The notes beneath the pieces were generated by a model, which worked only from the letters and a program-made list of their open reading frames with translations, made no database searches and was not told the origin of the DNA. Both the position numbers and the translations under genes were made by a program. Shown here one piece after another: positions 32,295-40,718 of a stretch of DNA of 64,000 nucleotides. Source of the stretch: Nocardioides sp. Root140 (lineage in GTDB: Bacteria; Actinomycetota; Actinomycetes; Propionibacteriales; Nocardioidaceae); the NCBI RefSeq assembly GCF_001426745.1, contig NZ_LMFI01000010.1:1154159-1218158 (forward strand). The letters run 5' to 3'. How positions within the stretch are numbered: position 1 is the stretch's first letter; each line of letters starts with the position of its first letter.

Positions 32295-33926
32295 ATGATG
32301 TCGGCCATGAGCGATGAGAACGCGGGAGACGACTCCAATCCCACGACGGCGATCCGCCCCGGCGCGCGCAAGCACCAGCAGGCCGAGCCGACCCAGCCGT
32401 ACGCCGCCCAGCCGTATGCCGACCAGCCGCCGGAGCCCGCGTCCCCCGAGGCCGAGCCCAGCGTGGCTCACGCGATCAACGATCCCGGGCCCGACCACGA
32501 AACCTCCCCCGTGCCTCCCGCCCAGGCGCCCCAGCAGGCGGCGTACGACGGTCGCCACGCGCACCAGCCCGGTCCCTACGCGCCGCCCCAGGACCAGGCG
32601 TCGCCGGCCCCGCAGAGCCAGTTCGCCCCGCCCCAGGATCCTGGCCACCCGGGTCAGCAGGGCCAGTTCGCACCGCCCGGACAGGCCGCCCAGCCCTACG
32701 GCCAGGGCCCGCAGCACGCCCAGCCGTGGGAGGCACCCCCGCCGTACCCGACGGGCTATCCCCAGCCGGGGCACCAGGCCCCCCTGGGCCCGCCGACCGA
32801 GCACCGACAGACCGGTGGGAGCGGGCGCGGCAAGACCGGCATCGGCCTGCTCGCGGGTGCGCTGATCCTCGGAGCGGCCGCCGGCTTCGGCGGCGGCTAT
32901 CTGCACGACGAGACCTCCGGCGGCGGAGACGGCAAGGTCGACGCCGGCCAGATCGACATCGCCGGCCTCAACCTCCAGGACCTCGTCTCGGTGCAGAACG
33001 TGGCGGAGAAGACCCTGCCGTCGGTGGTCAAGATCGAGGCCTTCGGGGCCTCCAGCGGCAGCACCGGTTCGGGGATCATCATCAGCGACGACGGCCTCAT
33101 CCTGACCAACTACCACGTCGCCTTCAACGGCATCGAGGGCGACACCACCGTCTACTTCGACGACGGCAGCAGCACCACCGGGTCCTTCGTCGGGGCCGAC
33201 CCCGACATGGACATCGCGCTGATCAAGGCCGACGACGTCTCCGGCCTGACCCCGATGAAGTTCGGCGCGGCCGAGGACCTGAAGGTCGGCCAGGCAGTTG
33301 TCGCGGTCGGCTCGCCGTACGGCCTCGAGTCGACCGTCACCGCCGGCATCATCAGCACCGTGAACCGCCCGGTCAACGTCGCCGGCATGGAGGCCTCGCA
33401 GGAGGCCATGGTCTACCCCGCACTGCAGACCGACGCCGCGATCAACCCCGGCAACTCCGGCGGCGCACTGGTCAACATCAAGGGCGAGCTGGTCGGCATG
33501 AACTCCGCCAACCGTACGGCGTCCAGCAACACCGGCTCCGAGGGCGACCTCGGCTCGATCGGCATCGGCTGGGCCATCCCGGTCAACGTCATCGCACCGA
33601 TCGTCGAGGAGCTGAAGAACGGTGACGAGCCGACCCACGCGTGGTTGGGCATCATTCCCGGCAACGCCCGCGAGTCCGGAGTCGCGCAGGGCGCCACGGT
33701 CGAGGACTTCACCAGCGACAGCCCCGCCGAGGAGGCCGGCCTGAAGCAGGGCGACGTGGTCGTCGCCGTCGACGACTACCCGATCGCCCAGGGCCTCGGC
33801 CTGGTCACCACCGCCCTGCAGTACCGCCCCGGCGACAAGGTGAAGCTGCGGGTGCTGCGTGACGGCAAGGAGCAGACCTTCGAGGTCACCCTGGCCGAGA
33901 AGGGCCGCCTCTTCGACGACCTGTGA
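32295..33926 (+). CDS. HtrA/DegP-type serine protease (S1C), PepD-like
   Basis: 543 residues from 32295 (ATGs at 32298 and 32307 are alternatives; none has a clear Shine-Dalgarno). Layout: about 175 residues of Pro/Gln-rich, probably disordered cytoplasmic sequence, one transmembrane helix (GIGLLAGALILGAAAGFGGGYL), a trypsin-like domain with His274 (LTNYHVA), Asp306 (DPDMDIAL) and Ser388 (NPGNSGGAL), then one PDZ domain (LGIIPGNARESGVAQGATVEDF to the end). Topology and position downstream of the MprAB-like pair match mycobacterial PepD. It should degrade or chaperone misfolded envelope proteins. Confidence 0.93.
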   Translation: MMSAMSDENAGDDSNPTTAIRPGARKHQQAEPTQPYAAQPYADQPPEPASPEAEPSVAHAINDPGPDHETSPVPPAQAPQQAAYDGRHAHQPGPYAPPQDQASPAPQSQFAPPQDPGHPGQQGQFAPPGQAAQPYGQGPQHAQPWEAPPPYPTGYPQPGHQAPLGPPTEHRQTGGSGRGKTGIGLLAGALILGAAAGFGGGYLHDETSGGGDGKVDAGQIDIAGLNLQDLVSVQNVAEKTLPSVVKIEAFGASSGSTGSGIIISDDGLILTNYHVAFNGIEGDTTVYFDDGSSTTGSFVGADPDMDIALIKADDVSGLTPMKFGAAEDLKVGQAVVAVGSPYGLESTVTAGIISTVNRPVNVAGMEASQEAMVYPALQTDAAINPGNSGGALVNIKGELVGMNSANRTASSNTGSEGDLGSIGIGWAIPVNVIAPIVEELKNGDEPTHAWLGIIPGNARESGVAQGATVEDFTSDSPAEEAGLKQGDVVVAVDDYPIAQGLGLVTTALQYRPGDKVKLRVLRDGKEQTFEVTLAEKGRLFDDL

Positions 33927-33977
33927 GGCCGGGCATGCAGTGAGCCGTGCAGTCGGCCGTGCCGTGAGCGCAGCGCC

Positions 33978-34013
33978 GGCGGAGGCCGGGTCGTGCCGCA
34001 CAGGACCTCCGCC
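33978..34013. terminator. Possible terminator between convergent htrA-like and pabB genes
   Basis: GGCGGAGG (33978-33985) can pair with CCTCCGCC (34006-34013) across a 20-nt loop. There is no T-run and the loop is long, so support is weak, but the position between convergent stops fits. Confidence 0.3.
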
Positions 34014-34038
34014 GCCCCAGTCCAGGCCCGGCCCCGGC

Positions 34039-35328
34039 TCAGTCGAAGACACGGGTCAGGCGCTCGGCCTTGAGGCGAGACTCGGCGTACTCCTCGTCGA
34101 CGTCCGAGCGCACGGTGATTCCGCCGCCGGTGCCGAGGCGCCAGCGTCCGTCGCCGCTGGTGGTCAGGCTGCGGATCACGACGCCGAGGTCGGCCCGACC
34201 GTCGCCGGAGATCCAGCCGAAGGCCCCTGAGTAGACGCCGCGCGACGAGTCCTCGACGTCGCTGATGATCTCCATGGTGCGCAGCTTGGGCGCGCCGGTC
34301 ATCGAGCCGGCCGGGAACAGCGCGCGCAGGGCCCCGATCGTGGTGATGTCGTCGCGCAGGTGGCCGCGCACGGTCGACACGAGCTGGTGCACCGAGCTGT
34401 AGGTCTCGACGTCCATCAGCACCGGCACCTCGACGGAACCGACCTCGCAGACCATGCCGAGGTCGTTGCGCAGCAGGTCGACGATCATCAGGTTCTCGGC
34501 GCGGAACTTCGGGTCCGTGGCCAGCAGCCGGCGCTGCCGCTCGTCGTCCTCGGCGCTCTCCCCTCGCGGAGTGGTGCCCTTGATCGGCTTGGTCTCGATC
34601 GCCCGGTGCCGGTCGACGGTCGCGTAGCGCTCGGGTGACGAGCTGAGCAGCCAGGCACCCTCGTGCTGGAGGAACCCGGCGTACGGCGCCGGGTTGAGCG
34701 CGCGCAGTCGCAGGTACGCCGACACCGGGTCGAGCCCGGACTCGATCGCCAGCCGGTAGGTCAGGTTCACCTCGTAGGAGTTTCCCGCGTGCAGCTCCTC
34801 CTGCACCCGCGCGAACTCCGCCGCGTACTCCCCCGGCACCTCGGTGGTCGAGGCCTCCTCGGTGGTGGAGAACGACGAGGCCTCCTCGGTGGTTGAGGAG
34901 CGAGCGCCAGCGAGCGTCTCGAAACCACCACTCCCCGACACATCCACCTCGGGATGCTCGAAGATCCGCACGTTCCTGGTCCGCATCCAGACCGCGGTCG
35001 GCATCGGGTCGTCGGCATCGACGGACGCCGGCAGGTCCGGACGGCTGGCGTAGCCGAAGTAGCCGACCCAGTGCACGTCGGCGCCGTCGCCGGCCGACTC
35101 CGCCTCGAGTGCGGCGAAGATGTCGTCACCGACCACCTCACGCGTGCCGGCGGCGACACGGTGCACGAGGCCGGTGCGGGCGTCGTACGTCAGCGAGACG
35201 TCGTCCTCGTCCAGCCAACCCAGGATCGAGCGGCGTCCCGACCAGGGCCGAGCGCCACCACCGTCGAGCCAGAAGCAGCGGTCGTGGGCGGCGGCGATCT
35301 CGAGGAAGTGCGGCACCGGGTCGGTCAT
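34039..35328 (-). CDS. pabB: Aminodeoxychorismate synthase component I (PabB)
   Basis: 429 residues. The chorismate-binding domain has ETKPIKGTTPRG, whose Lys is the PabB nucleophile (TrpE has Ala there), plus ENLMIVDLLRNDLG, FPAGSMTGAPKLRTMEII and YSGAFGWISGDGRADLGVVIRSL. With the glutaminase PabA it makes 4-amino-4-deoxychorismate for folate. Residues about 134-160 are a low-complexity linker (STTEEAS repeated three times) encoded by repeat DNA at 34845-34929, between the N-terminal subdomain and the catalytic core. Overlaps pabA by 4 bp. A lyase (PabC) gene is not in the window. Confidence 0.93.
   Translation of the reverse strand: MTDPVPHFLEIAAAHDRCFWLDGGGARPWSGRRSILGWLDEDDVSLTYDARTGLVHRVAAGTREVVGDDIFAALEAESAGDGADVHWVGYFGYASRPDLPASVDADDPMPTAVWMRTRNVRIFEHPEVDVSGSGGFETLAGARSSTTEEASSFSTTEEASTTEVPGEYAAEFARVQEELHAGNSYEVNLTYRLAIESGLDPVSAYLRLRALNPAPYAGFLQHEGAWLLSSSPERYATVDRHRAIETKPIKGTTPRGESAEDDERQRRLLATDPKFRAENLMIVDLLRNDLGMVCEVGSVEVPVLMDVETYSSVHQLVSTVRGHLRDDITTIGALRALFPAGSMTGAPKLRTMEIISDVEDSSRGVYSGAFGWISGDGRADLGVVIRSLTTSGDGRWRLGTGGGITVRSDVDEEYAESRLKAERLTRVFD
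34888..34929 (-). repeat. Palindromic repeat family 1, copy in the pabB linker
   Basis: Ends GGTGGTTGAG and TCGAAACCACC are mirror images; the core GAGCGCCAGCGAGCG holds a direct repeat of GCGAGCG. Translated on the minus strand as GGFETLAGARSSTTE. Three short GAGGCCTCCTCGGTGGT-type tandem units continue from it over about 34845-34897. Confidence 0.85.
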
Positions 35329-35915
35329 GTCCGCCCCAGGAAGTTCGCCACGAGCTCGGCGCCGTACCGGCTGAGGATCGACTCGGGGTGGAACTGCACG
35401 CCGTGAAGGGGAAGCGTGCGATGCCGGACCCCCATGACGACCTCCGGCTCACCGGGCTCGCCGTCGCAGGTGGCGGTGACGACGAGGTCGTCGGGCAGCC
35501 GGGTCGCGGCCAGCGAGTGGTAGCGCACCACGTCGAACGACGCGGGCAGCCCGGCGAAGACGGACGTGCCGTCGTGCCGGACCGAGGCCACGTCACCGTG
35601 GGCCGGGGTGATGCGCTCGACCGTGCCGCCGTACGCCGTGACCAGGCCCTGCATGCCCAGGCAGACGCCGAGCACCGGCGTCGTGCCGGCCAGCAGCACG
35701 TCGTTGCCGACCGCGAAGTCGGCCGGGTCGGACGGGTGGCCGGGACCGGGCGAGAGCACGACATGGCTGAAGCCGAGCAGGTAAGCCGCGGACGTGGCGT
35801 CGTGCTGCACGACCTCGGGCAGGGCCCCGGTGACGGCGGCGACGAGGTGGACGAGGTTCCACGTGTAGGAGTCGTGGTGGTCGACCACCACCACGTTCGT
35901 CACCGCATCGATCAC
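35325..35915 (-). CDS. pabA: Aminodeoxychorismate/anthranilate synthase glutaminase (PabA)
   Basis: 196 residues, class I glutamine amidotransferase: VVDHHDSYTWNLVHLV, LSPGPGHPSD (oxyanion region), PVLGVCLGMQGLV (nucleophile Cys) and LHGVQFHPESIL (His/Glu). It supplies ammonia to the adjacent PabB and may be shared with a TrpE elsewhere. It precedes and overlaps pabB by 4 bp. Confidence 0.93.
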   Translation of the reverse strand: MIDAVTNVVVVDHHDSYTWNLVHLVAAVTGALPEVVQHDATSAAYLLGFSHVVLSPGPGHPSDPADFAVGNDVLLAGTTPVLGVCLGMQGLVTAYGGTVERITPAHGDVASVRHDGTSVFAGLPASFDVVRYHSLAATRLPDDLVVTATCDGEPGEPEVVMGVRHRTLPLHGVQFHPESILSRYGAELVANFLGRT

Positions 35916-35939
35916 ATGCGCAACCTACTGGGTGAGGAC

Positions 35940-37631
35940 CTAGCGCGTCAGCGCCAGACATTTCGGCCGGACGCGCTCGGAGCGTTGTTCACCGCACGCG
36001 ACGAACTCCTCCAGTCGCCGCTGCAGCCGGCGCACCTCCGCCCGCTTGCCCGGGTCGGCGTAGGAGTTGGTCTGCTCGAACGCGGAGTCCCGGTAGTCGT
36101 AGAACTCCCAGGCGTAGTCGGTGCCCTGCCAGTCCGGGTCGAGGTCGAGCCGCACCAGGAGCGCGTCCCGGCTGCGGATCGCGACGTACGACGGGATCAT
36201 GTCGATCGTGCCGCCGGAGTAGACCCGGTCCGGGTCCAGGCCGAGCGAGGGCGCGTAGGTGTGCTCGAAGAACGCGTGGCGCGAGCCCTTCGCGGTCTGC
36301 TCGAGCAGGCTGGGCGCGAACGACGTGCCCGAGCGCCAGGGCTCCGGCTCGAGGCCGGCGAGGTCCTCGAAGGTGGCGGCCAGGTCGATGTTGTTGACCA
36401 CCTGCGGGCGGGTGCCGGCCTCGATCGACGGCCCGACCACCAGGAGCGGCACGTGGGCGTCGGAGTCGTAGGGCGCGCCCTTGCCGCGCTCGAGGTCGTG
36501 CTGCCCGAGGTGGAACCCGTTGTCGGAGGTCAGCACCACGTAGGTGTCGTCGTCGACGGCCGCCAGGATCCGCTCGACCATGCGGTCGATCGAGGCCACC
36601 ATGCGGGCCCGGTTGCGCAGGTCGACGACCGCGTCCTCGGGCCGCAGCGTGGTGGTCGTCGGCTTCCAGCCCGGGGCCGGGGTGCCGTCGGCGTGCACCG
36701 GCAGGTTGTCGGACTGGTCGTCGCCGAACCCGACCAGGTCGTCGAGATCGAGGTCGCTGCAGTCCACCCGACCACAGTTGCCCAGCGGCCCGGCGTGGCC
36801 GGTACGGTCGCGCATCGCCGGCGGGAATAGCGGCTCGTCCGGCCACGGGGTGTCACCGTCGACCCGGTTGTGCGGACCGTACGGCGCCACCTCGAGGTAG
36901 AACGGCGCGTCGTCGGGGGTGTGGCGCTCGATGAAGTCGAGGGCCAGGTCCTCGGTCACCGTGCCGGCGTACGCCGCGTCCTTCACCTCGTCAGTCGCCG
37001 ACGCGGGAGGGATCGCATGCTCCCGGACGCGCAGCTCGCCGTCCTCGACGTACGAGCTGGCGAAGCCCCAGCCGTCGTACGCCGAACCGAACAGCGCGTT
37101 GAACTCGCTCCAGCCGGCCGGCAGCTCGAGGTCGGCCATGCCCGGTTCGAACTGGTTCAGGTACTTGCCGACGAACCCCGTCGTGTAGCCGCTGTGCTTC
37201 AGGTGCGCGTTGACCGAGCGTTCGGGGTTGCCGTAGGCGGAGAACGCCTCCCAACCGCCGATCGGGCCGTAGGGGTTGGGCAGGTTGGCGGTGTTGGTCA
37301 GCACGCCGGTCTGGTGCGGGTACTGCCCAGTCATCAGGCTCGACCGCGACACGCAGCACAGGGAGTCGACCACGAACGCCCGGTCGTACGACGCACCCTG
37401 CTGCCGCATCGCCTCGGCCGAGCGCATGGTCTGCAGCAGGTCGAGGGAGAAGTCGTCCATCAGCACCAGCACGATGTTGGGGCGGGCCGGGATCTCGACG
37501 GGCGCCGCGATCGTGGTGGAGGGGCCGCCGGGCGCGTCGGCGTCAGCGACGGTGCCCTGATGGCGTCCGGTGACGACGACGGCGGCGACCAGGATCGCCA
37601 GGAGCGCAAGGGACAACACCCGGAACCGCAC
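35940..37631 (-). CDS. Secreted or membrane-anchored sulfatase (arylsulfatase type)
   Basis: 563 residues. N-terminal signal anchor (VLSLALLAILVAAVVVTG), metal-binding RPNIVLVLMDDFSLD (Asp59/60), active-site stretch SLCCVSRSSLMTGQYPHQTGV, and LTSDNGFHLGQHDLERGKGAPYDSDAHVPLLV near residue 360. Formylglycine-dependent sulfatases carry CxPxR; here Cys92-Cys-Val-Ser-Arg96 has Val in the Pro position, so maturation by formylglycine-generating enzyme is uncertain. Could also be a phosphohydrolase of the same fold. GTG start; six bases upstream is a G-run. No sulfatase-maturing gene nearby. Confidence 0.85.
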   Translation of the reverse strand: MRFRVLSLALLAILVAAVVVTGRHQGTVADADAPGGPSTTIAAPVEIPARPNIVLVLMDDFSLDLLQTMRSAEAMRQQGASYDRAFVVDSLCCVSRSSLMTGQYPHQTGVLTNTANLPNPYGPIGGWEAFSAYGNPERSVNAHLKHSGYTTGFVGKYLNQFEPGMADLELPAGWSEFNALFGSAYDGWGFASSYVEDGELRVREHAIPPASATDEVKDAAYAGTVTEDLALDFIERHTPDDAPFYLEVAPYGPHNRVDGDTPWPDEPLFPPAMRDRTGHAGPLGNCGRVDCSDLDLDDLVGFGDDQSDNLPVHADGTPAPGWKPTTTTLRPEDAVVDLRNRARMVASIDRMVERILAAVDDDTYVVLTSDNGFHLGQHDLERGKGAPYDSDAHVPLLVVGPSIEAGTRPQVVNNIDLAATFEDLAGLEPEPWRSGTSFAPSLLEQTAKGSRHAFFEHTYAPSLGLDPDRVYSGGTIDMIPSYVAIRSRDALLVRLDLDPDWQGTDYAWEFYDYRDSAFEQTNSYADPGKRAEVRRLQRRLEEFVACGEQRSERVRPKCLALTR

Positions 37632-37721
37632 TGCAAACCCCCGTCTGGTTCGAGCCTCTGCCCTATAGACGTCGGTGAGGCCCGAAAGGTTGCGCCGGGG
37701 GGCGCCCGGGTTGGCTGAGGC

Positions 37722-39629
37722 TCAGGTCAGGAGTTCGCGCATCAGGTCGTGGATCAGGTCGTAGCCGTTCTCGGTCAGGATCGACTCGGCGTGGAACTGG
37801 ATGCCCCGGAAGTGCGGCCCGCGGACGAGGTGCACGTCGCCGGTCTCGGGGTCGGCCTCGACCGTGACCCCGTCGGGGGCCTGGCCCTCGACCCGTCCGA
37901 CGAACGTGTTGTAGAAGCCGACCCGTTCGGTGCGGCCGTCGATCGAGACAGGTGACTGGGTGCCCTGGAAGACGATGTCCTTGTAGGCAAGGGAAATCCC
38001 CAACCGCTGGCACAGCGTCTGGTGCCCCAGGCACACGGCGAGGAACGGCTGCTCGGCGGCCAGGAGCGCGTCGACCGCGGTGCGGAACGTGGCGATCTTG
38101 GGGTGGTCGCCGTCGCGCGGGTCACCAGGGCCGGGGCCGACGATGACGAGGTCGAACCCGTCGAGCACGCCCGGCGCGTAGTCCTCGTGGCGGACCACGG
38201 TCGAGGTCATGCCGAGCACGGTGAGCACGTGCCGCAGCATGTTCACGAAGTCGTCCTCGCCGTCGAGGATCACCGCCGACTTCCCCTTCAGGGCCACGTC
38301 GGGCGCAGACCCTTCCTGGTCGGTCAGCCAGAACTTCGAGAGCCGCTGGTTGCGGGCGTTGAGGGCGATCAGCACGTCCTCGTCGCGGGCCAGCTCGCCC
38401 AGGCTCTCCGGGGGCGCGGCCGCGGGAGGCACCAACCCGAACGCGCTGAGGATGCCACCGGCCTTGGCGTGCGTCTCGCGCACCTCGGTGGCCGGGTCGG
38501 AGTCGCGCACGAGGGTGGCTCCGGCGACCACCCGGAGCACGCCCTCGGTGCTGACGTCGGCGGTGCGGATGACGATGGGGCTGTCGAGGGTCGGCTGGCC
38601 CTCGCCGTCGCGCCCGAAGAGCGCCAGCGCCGCGCCGTAGTAGGCGCGCCCCTCGGGCTCGTAGGCCGCGATCAGCCGGCAGGCGTTCTCGACGGGTGAG
38701 CCGGTGAGCGTGGCGGCGTACATCGTGTCGCGCAGCACCTCGCGCGGGTCGCGGTCGGTGCGGCCGGCGAGGAGGTACTCGGTGTGCACGAGGTGCGTCA
38801 TCGGCTTGAGGAACGGGCCGAGCACCTGGCCGCCCTCGTGGCAGATGTCGCACATCATCTTGAGCTCTTCGTCGACGACCATGAAGAGCTCGTAGATCTC
38901 CTTCTCGTCGGCGAGGAACTCCAGCAGCTGAGCCTTGGTCTGCTCCTGAGGCTGCGCCTGCTTGGGCAGGTGGAAGGTGCCCGAGATCGGGTTCATCCGC
39001 ACGTCGCCGCCCTGGATGCTGACGTGCCGCTCCGGGCTCGCCCCCACCAGGTAGCGGTCGCCGGTGAAGAAGACGTAGGTCCAGTAGGCACCGCGCTCGC
39101 GCTCGAGCAGCCGGCGCAGCACGGTCAGGGCCTGGTCGTCGCCCCAGCCGCGGGCCTTGGCACGGTAGTTGCGGGCCACCACGAGGTTGGCGCCCTCACC
39201 GTTGCCGATCTCGTGTGCGATGACCTTCTCGACCACACGGGTATAGTCGTCGTCGCTCGAGTCGAAGCCGCCCGGGTCGTCGAACTCCACCGGTACGTCG
39301 GGCAGGGCGGCCAGCAGGTCGGCGTACGCCACGTGTTGCTCGAGGTCGATGTCGACCACGACCAGCGGCGTGCCGTCGTCGATCGCGTCGAACCCGCGCT
39401 CCCGGACCTGGCGGTAGGGCACGGCCACCAGCCGGTCGAACTGCCGGCCGTCGACGGGGATGCCGGTCTCGAGCGGCACGTCGAGCAGGCTCTCCACGAC
39501 GGTGCGCCGGCCGCCGACCAGCGACAGGGTCGCTGCGTCCTTCTGGCGGACGATGGCCCAGGCCTCGTGGCCCCGCAGCTCCTCCAGCGCAGCGCGCGCA
39601 TCGGTCGGGGCGGCAGGGTTCTCGGGCAT
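37722..39629 (-). CDS. PhzE-type fused anthranilate/ADIC synthase (TrpE-TrpG fusion)
   Basis: 635 residues: an N-terminal chorismate-utilising domain and a C-terminal glutaminase (AVCLGHQTLCQRLG nucleophile Cys; GIQFHAESIL). Motifs GASPERHVSIQGGDVRMNPISGTF, DEKEIYELFMVVDEELKMMCDICHEGGQVLGPFLKPMTHLVHTEYLLAGR and YAATLTGSPVENACRLIAAYEPEGRAYYG closely follow PhzE, which makes 2-amino-2-deoxyisochorismate. It could instead release anthranilate. No other phenazine, enediyne or trp genes are in the window. It lies 21 bp downstream of a long hairpin that ends the upstream DUF559 gene. Confidence 0.85.
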   Translation of the reverse strand: MPENPAAPTDARAALEELRGHEAWAIVRQKDAATLSLVGGRRTVVESLLDVPLETGIPVDGRQFDRLVAVPYRQVRERGFDAIDDGTPLVVVDIDLEQHVAYADLLAALPDVPVEFDDPGGFDSSDDDYTRVVEKVIAHEIGNGEGANLVVARNYRAKARGWGDDQALTVLRRLLERERGAYWTYVFFTGDRYLVGASPERHVSIQGGDVRMNPISGTFHLPKQAQPQEQTKAQLLEFLADEKEIYELFMVVDEELKMMCDICHEGGQVLGPFLKPMTHLVHTEYLLAGRTDRDPREVLRDTMYAATLTGSPVENACRLIAAYEPEGRAYYGAALALFGRDGEGQPTLDSPIVIRTADVSTEGVLRVVAGATLVRDSDPATEVRETHAKAGGILSAFGLVPPAAAPPESLGELARDEDVLIALNARNQRLSKFWLTDQEGSAPDVALKGKSAVILDGEDDFVNMLRHVLTVLGMTSTVVRHEDYAPGVLDGFDLVIVGPGPGDPRDGDHPKIATFRTAVDALLAAEQPFLAVCLGHQTLCQRLGISLAYKDIVFQGTQSPVSIDGRTERVGFYNTFVGRVEGQAPDGVTVEADPETGDVHLVRGPHFRGIQFHAESILTENGYDLIHDLMRELLT

Positions 39630-39650
39630 GGCGAGACTCTACTGTCTCCT

Positions 39651-39698
39651 GGTTGAGTGCTCAGGTGGTGCCCAGGGCAACCACCTGAGCACTCAACC
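39651..39698. repeat. Palindromic repeat family 2, copy A
   Basis: GGTTGAGTGCTCAGGTGG (39651-39668) pairs perfectly with its reverse complement at 39681-39698 around a short GC loop. The TGA in one arm is the stop codon of the DUF559 gene. It lies just before the PhzE-like start. Confidence 0.85.
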
Positions 39699-40610
39699 TG
39701 CGCGCTTCACCAGCGGGACACCGAGAGCGATCAGGTCCGCCATGACTTTACCCGGTTCGTCGCGGATCTCGACAGCGGCACATCGCACAATCAATCGCGT
39801 GGGGGTGGTGATCCTTCGTTGTCGCCGCATGTCCGCGGAGTACTGCATGACGTCCAGGTGGAAGGCACCGTCGACTTCCAACACCACCACCCGACCATCG
39901 GGGAGGTCCCACTCGCAGTCCGTCCATCTCCGCTTTCCTGCGCGGTCGACGCGGGCTCTTTGCCTGTGCGGCGGCACGACGCCGTAGGAGCGGCAGGCTC
40001 GCCGTACGTCCATTTCGGCAACCGACTGTGCCCCACCCGCCAAGTCGAGAAGAGTGGCCCGGAAGTCACGGGACCGGCGCAAGGGATTCATCGTGGCCAG
40101 ACATGCGCCGAGTCGATCCGGGGTGGTCAGACCCTGTTGGACCACGGCGGCCAGAGCACCCTGCGCCGTGCGCTTGCTCCGATCGTAGGCGCCGAAGAGC
40201 AGAACTGCCGGCTCGAGACGCAGCAGCGGAAGCGTCACCGGTGCCAGCCACTTCTGGATGGGCCTTCGAGTCCGGACGATGTGCAACTCGGGAACCTTCT
40301 CGAAGGAGAGCGAGTCGTCCACGACCACCGTGACGAGGTCGCGATCCCAGTTGCGAAGGCCGTGCACCTTGGCCGCGGTGAGCCCACCGACGGCCGACCC
40401 CGGGCCGCAGTGGAGCACTCCGAGCCACAACCGCTGCTCCCAGTTGAGTGGGCCGGTGGTCGTGGTGAGGACTGACTCGGTGCGCCAGCACCATCGGCCG
40501 GCAGAGACGTTGGCGCGCACCGCGGCACGAGTCACGCCGAGGGCGTACAGCTGACTGCGGGCCAGGACTCCGTGCTGCAATCCGGCCAGGCTTGACCATG
40601 GCTCATCCAT
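39693..40610 (-). CDS. DUF559-type protein with AbiEi-like N-terminus (nuclease-like)
   Basis: 305 residues. The N-terminal part (GVLARSQLYALGVTRAAVRANVSAGRWCWRTESVL) looks like the winged-helix start of AbiEi-type proteins; the C-terminal part has CEWDLPDGRVVVLEVDG, which resembles the D..ExD active site of DUF559/Vsr-like PD-(D/E)xK nucleases. Such single-gene proteins are common in actinobacteria and uncharacterised. It has no partner toxin gene beside it. It is bracketed by two near-identical hairpins (39651-39698 and 40666-40715); the first supplies its stop codon. ATG start at 40610. Confidence 0.75.
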   Translation of the reverse strand: MDEPWSSLAGLQHGVLARSQLYALGVTRAAVRANVSAGRWCWRTESVLTTTTGPLNWEQRLWLGVLHCGPGSAVGGLTAAKVHGLRNWDRDLVTVVVDDSLSFEKVPELHIVRTRRPIQKWLAPVTLPLLRLEPAVLLFGAYDRSKRTAQGALAAVVQQGLTTPDRLGACLATMNPLRRSRDFRATLLDLAGGAQSVAEMDVRRACRSYGVVPPHRQRARVDRAGKRRWTDCEWDLPDGRVVVLEVDGAFHLDVMQYSADMRRQRRITTPTRLIVRCAAVEIRDEPGKVMADLIALGVPLVKRAG

Positions 40611-40665
40611 GCAATCGATTCTGCGATGGCATGGGACCGGTCTCGCCGGTCATCCACAGGCGCCG

Positions 40666-40715
40666 AGGTTGAGTGCTGAAGTGGTTGCTAGGGCAGCCAC
40701 TTCAGCACTCGACCT
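40666..40715. repeat. Palindromic repeat family 2, copy B
   Basis: A 23-bp stem with only two G:U-type mismatches and a 4-nt loop (TAGG): AGGTTGAGTGCTGAAGTGG at one end, mirrored by CCACTTCAGCACTCGACCT. It ends 3 bp before the pntB stop, so it may also terminate the transhydrogenase transcript. Confidence 0.85.
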
Positions 40716-40718
40716 GGA

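Noticed and set aside
37722..39629. Phenazine biosynthetic cluster
   Set aside because: Only a PhzE-like gene is present. No phzA/B, D, F or G homologues lie within the window.
39693..40610. Type IV toxin-antitoxin system (AbiEi)
   Set aside because: The N-terminus is AbiEi-like but no AbiEii nucleotidyltransferase gene is adjacent; the C-terminus is nuclease-like instead. Treated as a stand-alone gene.
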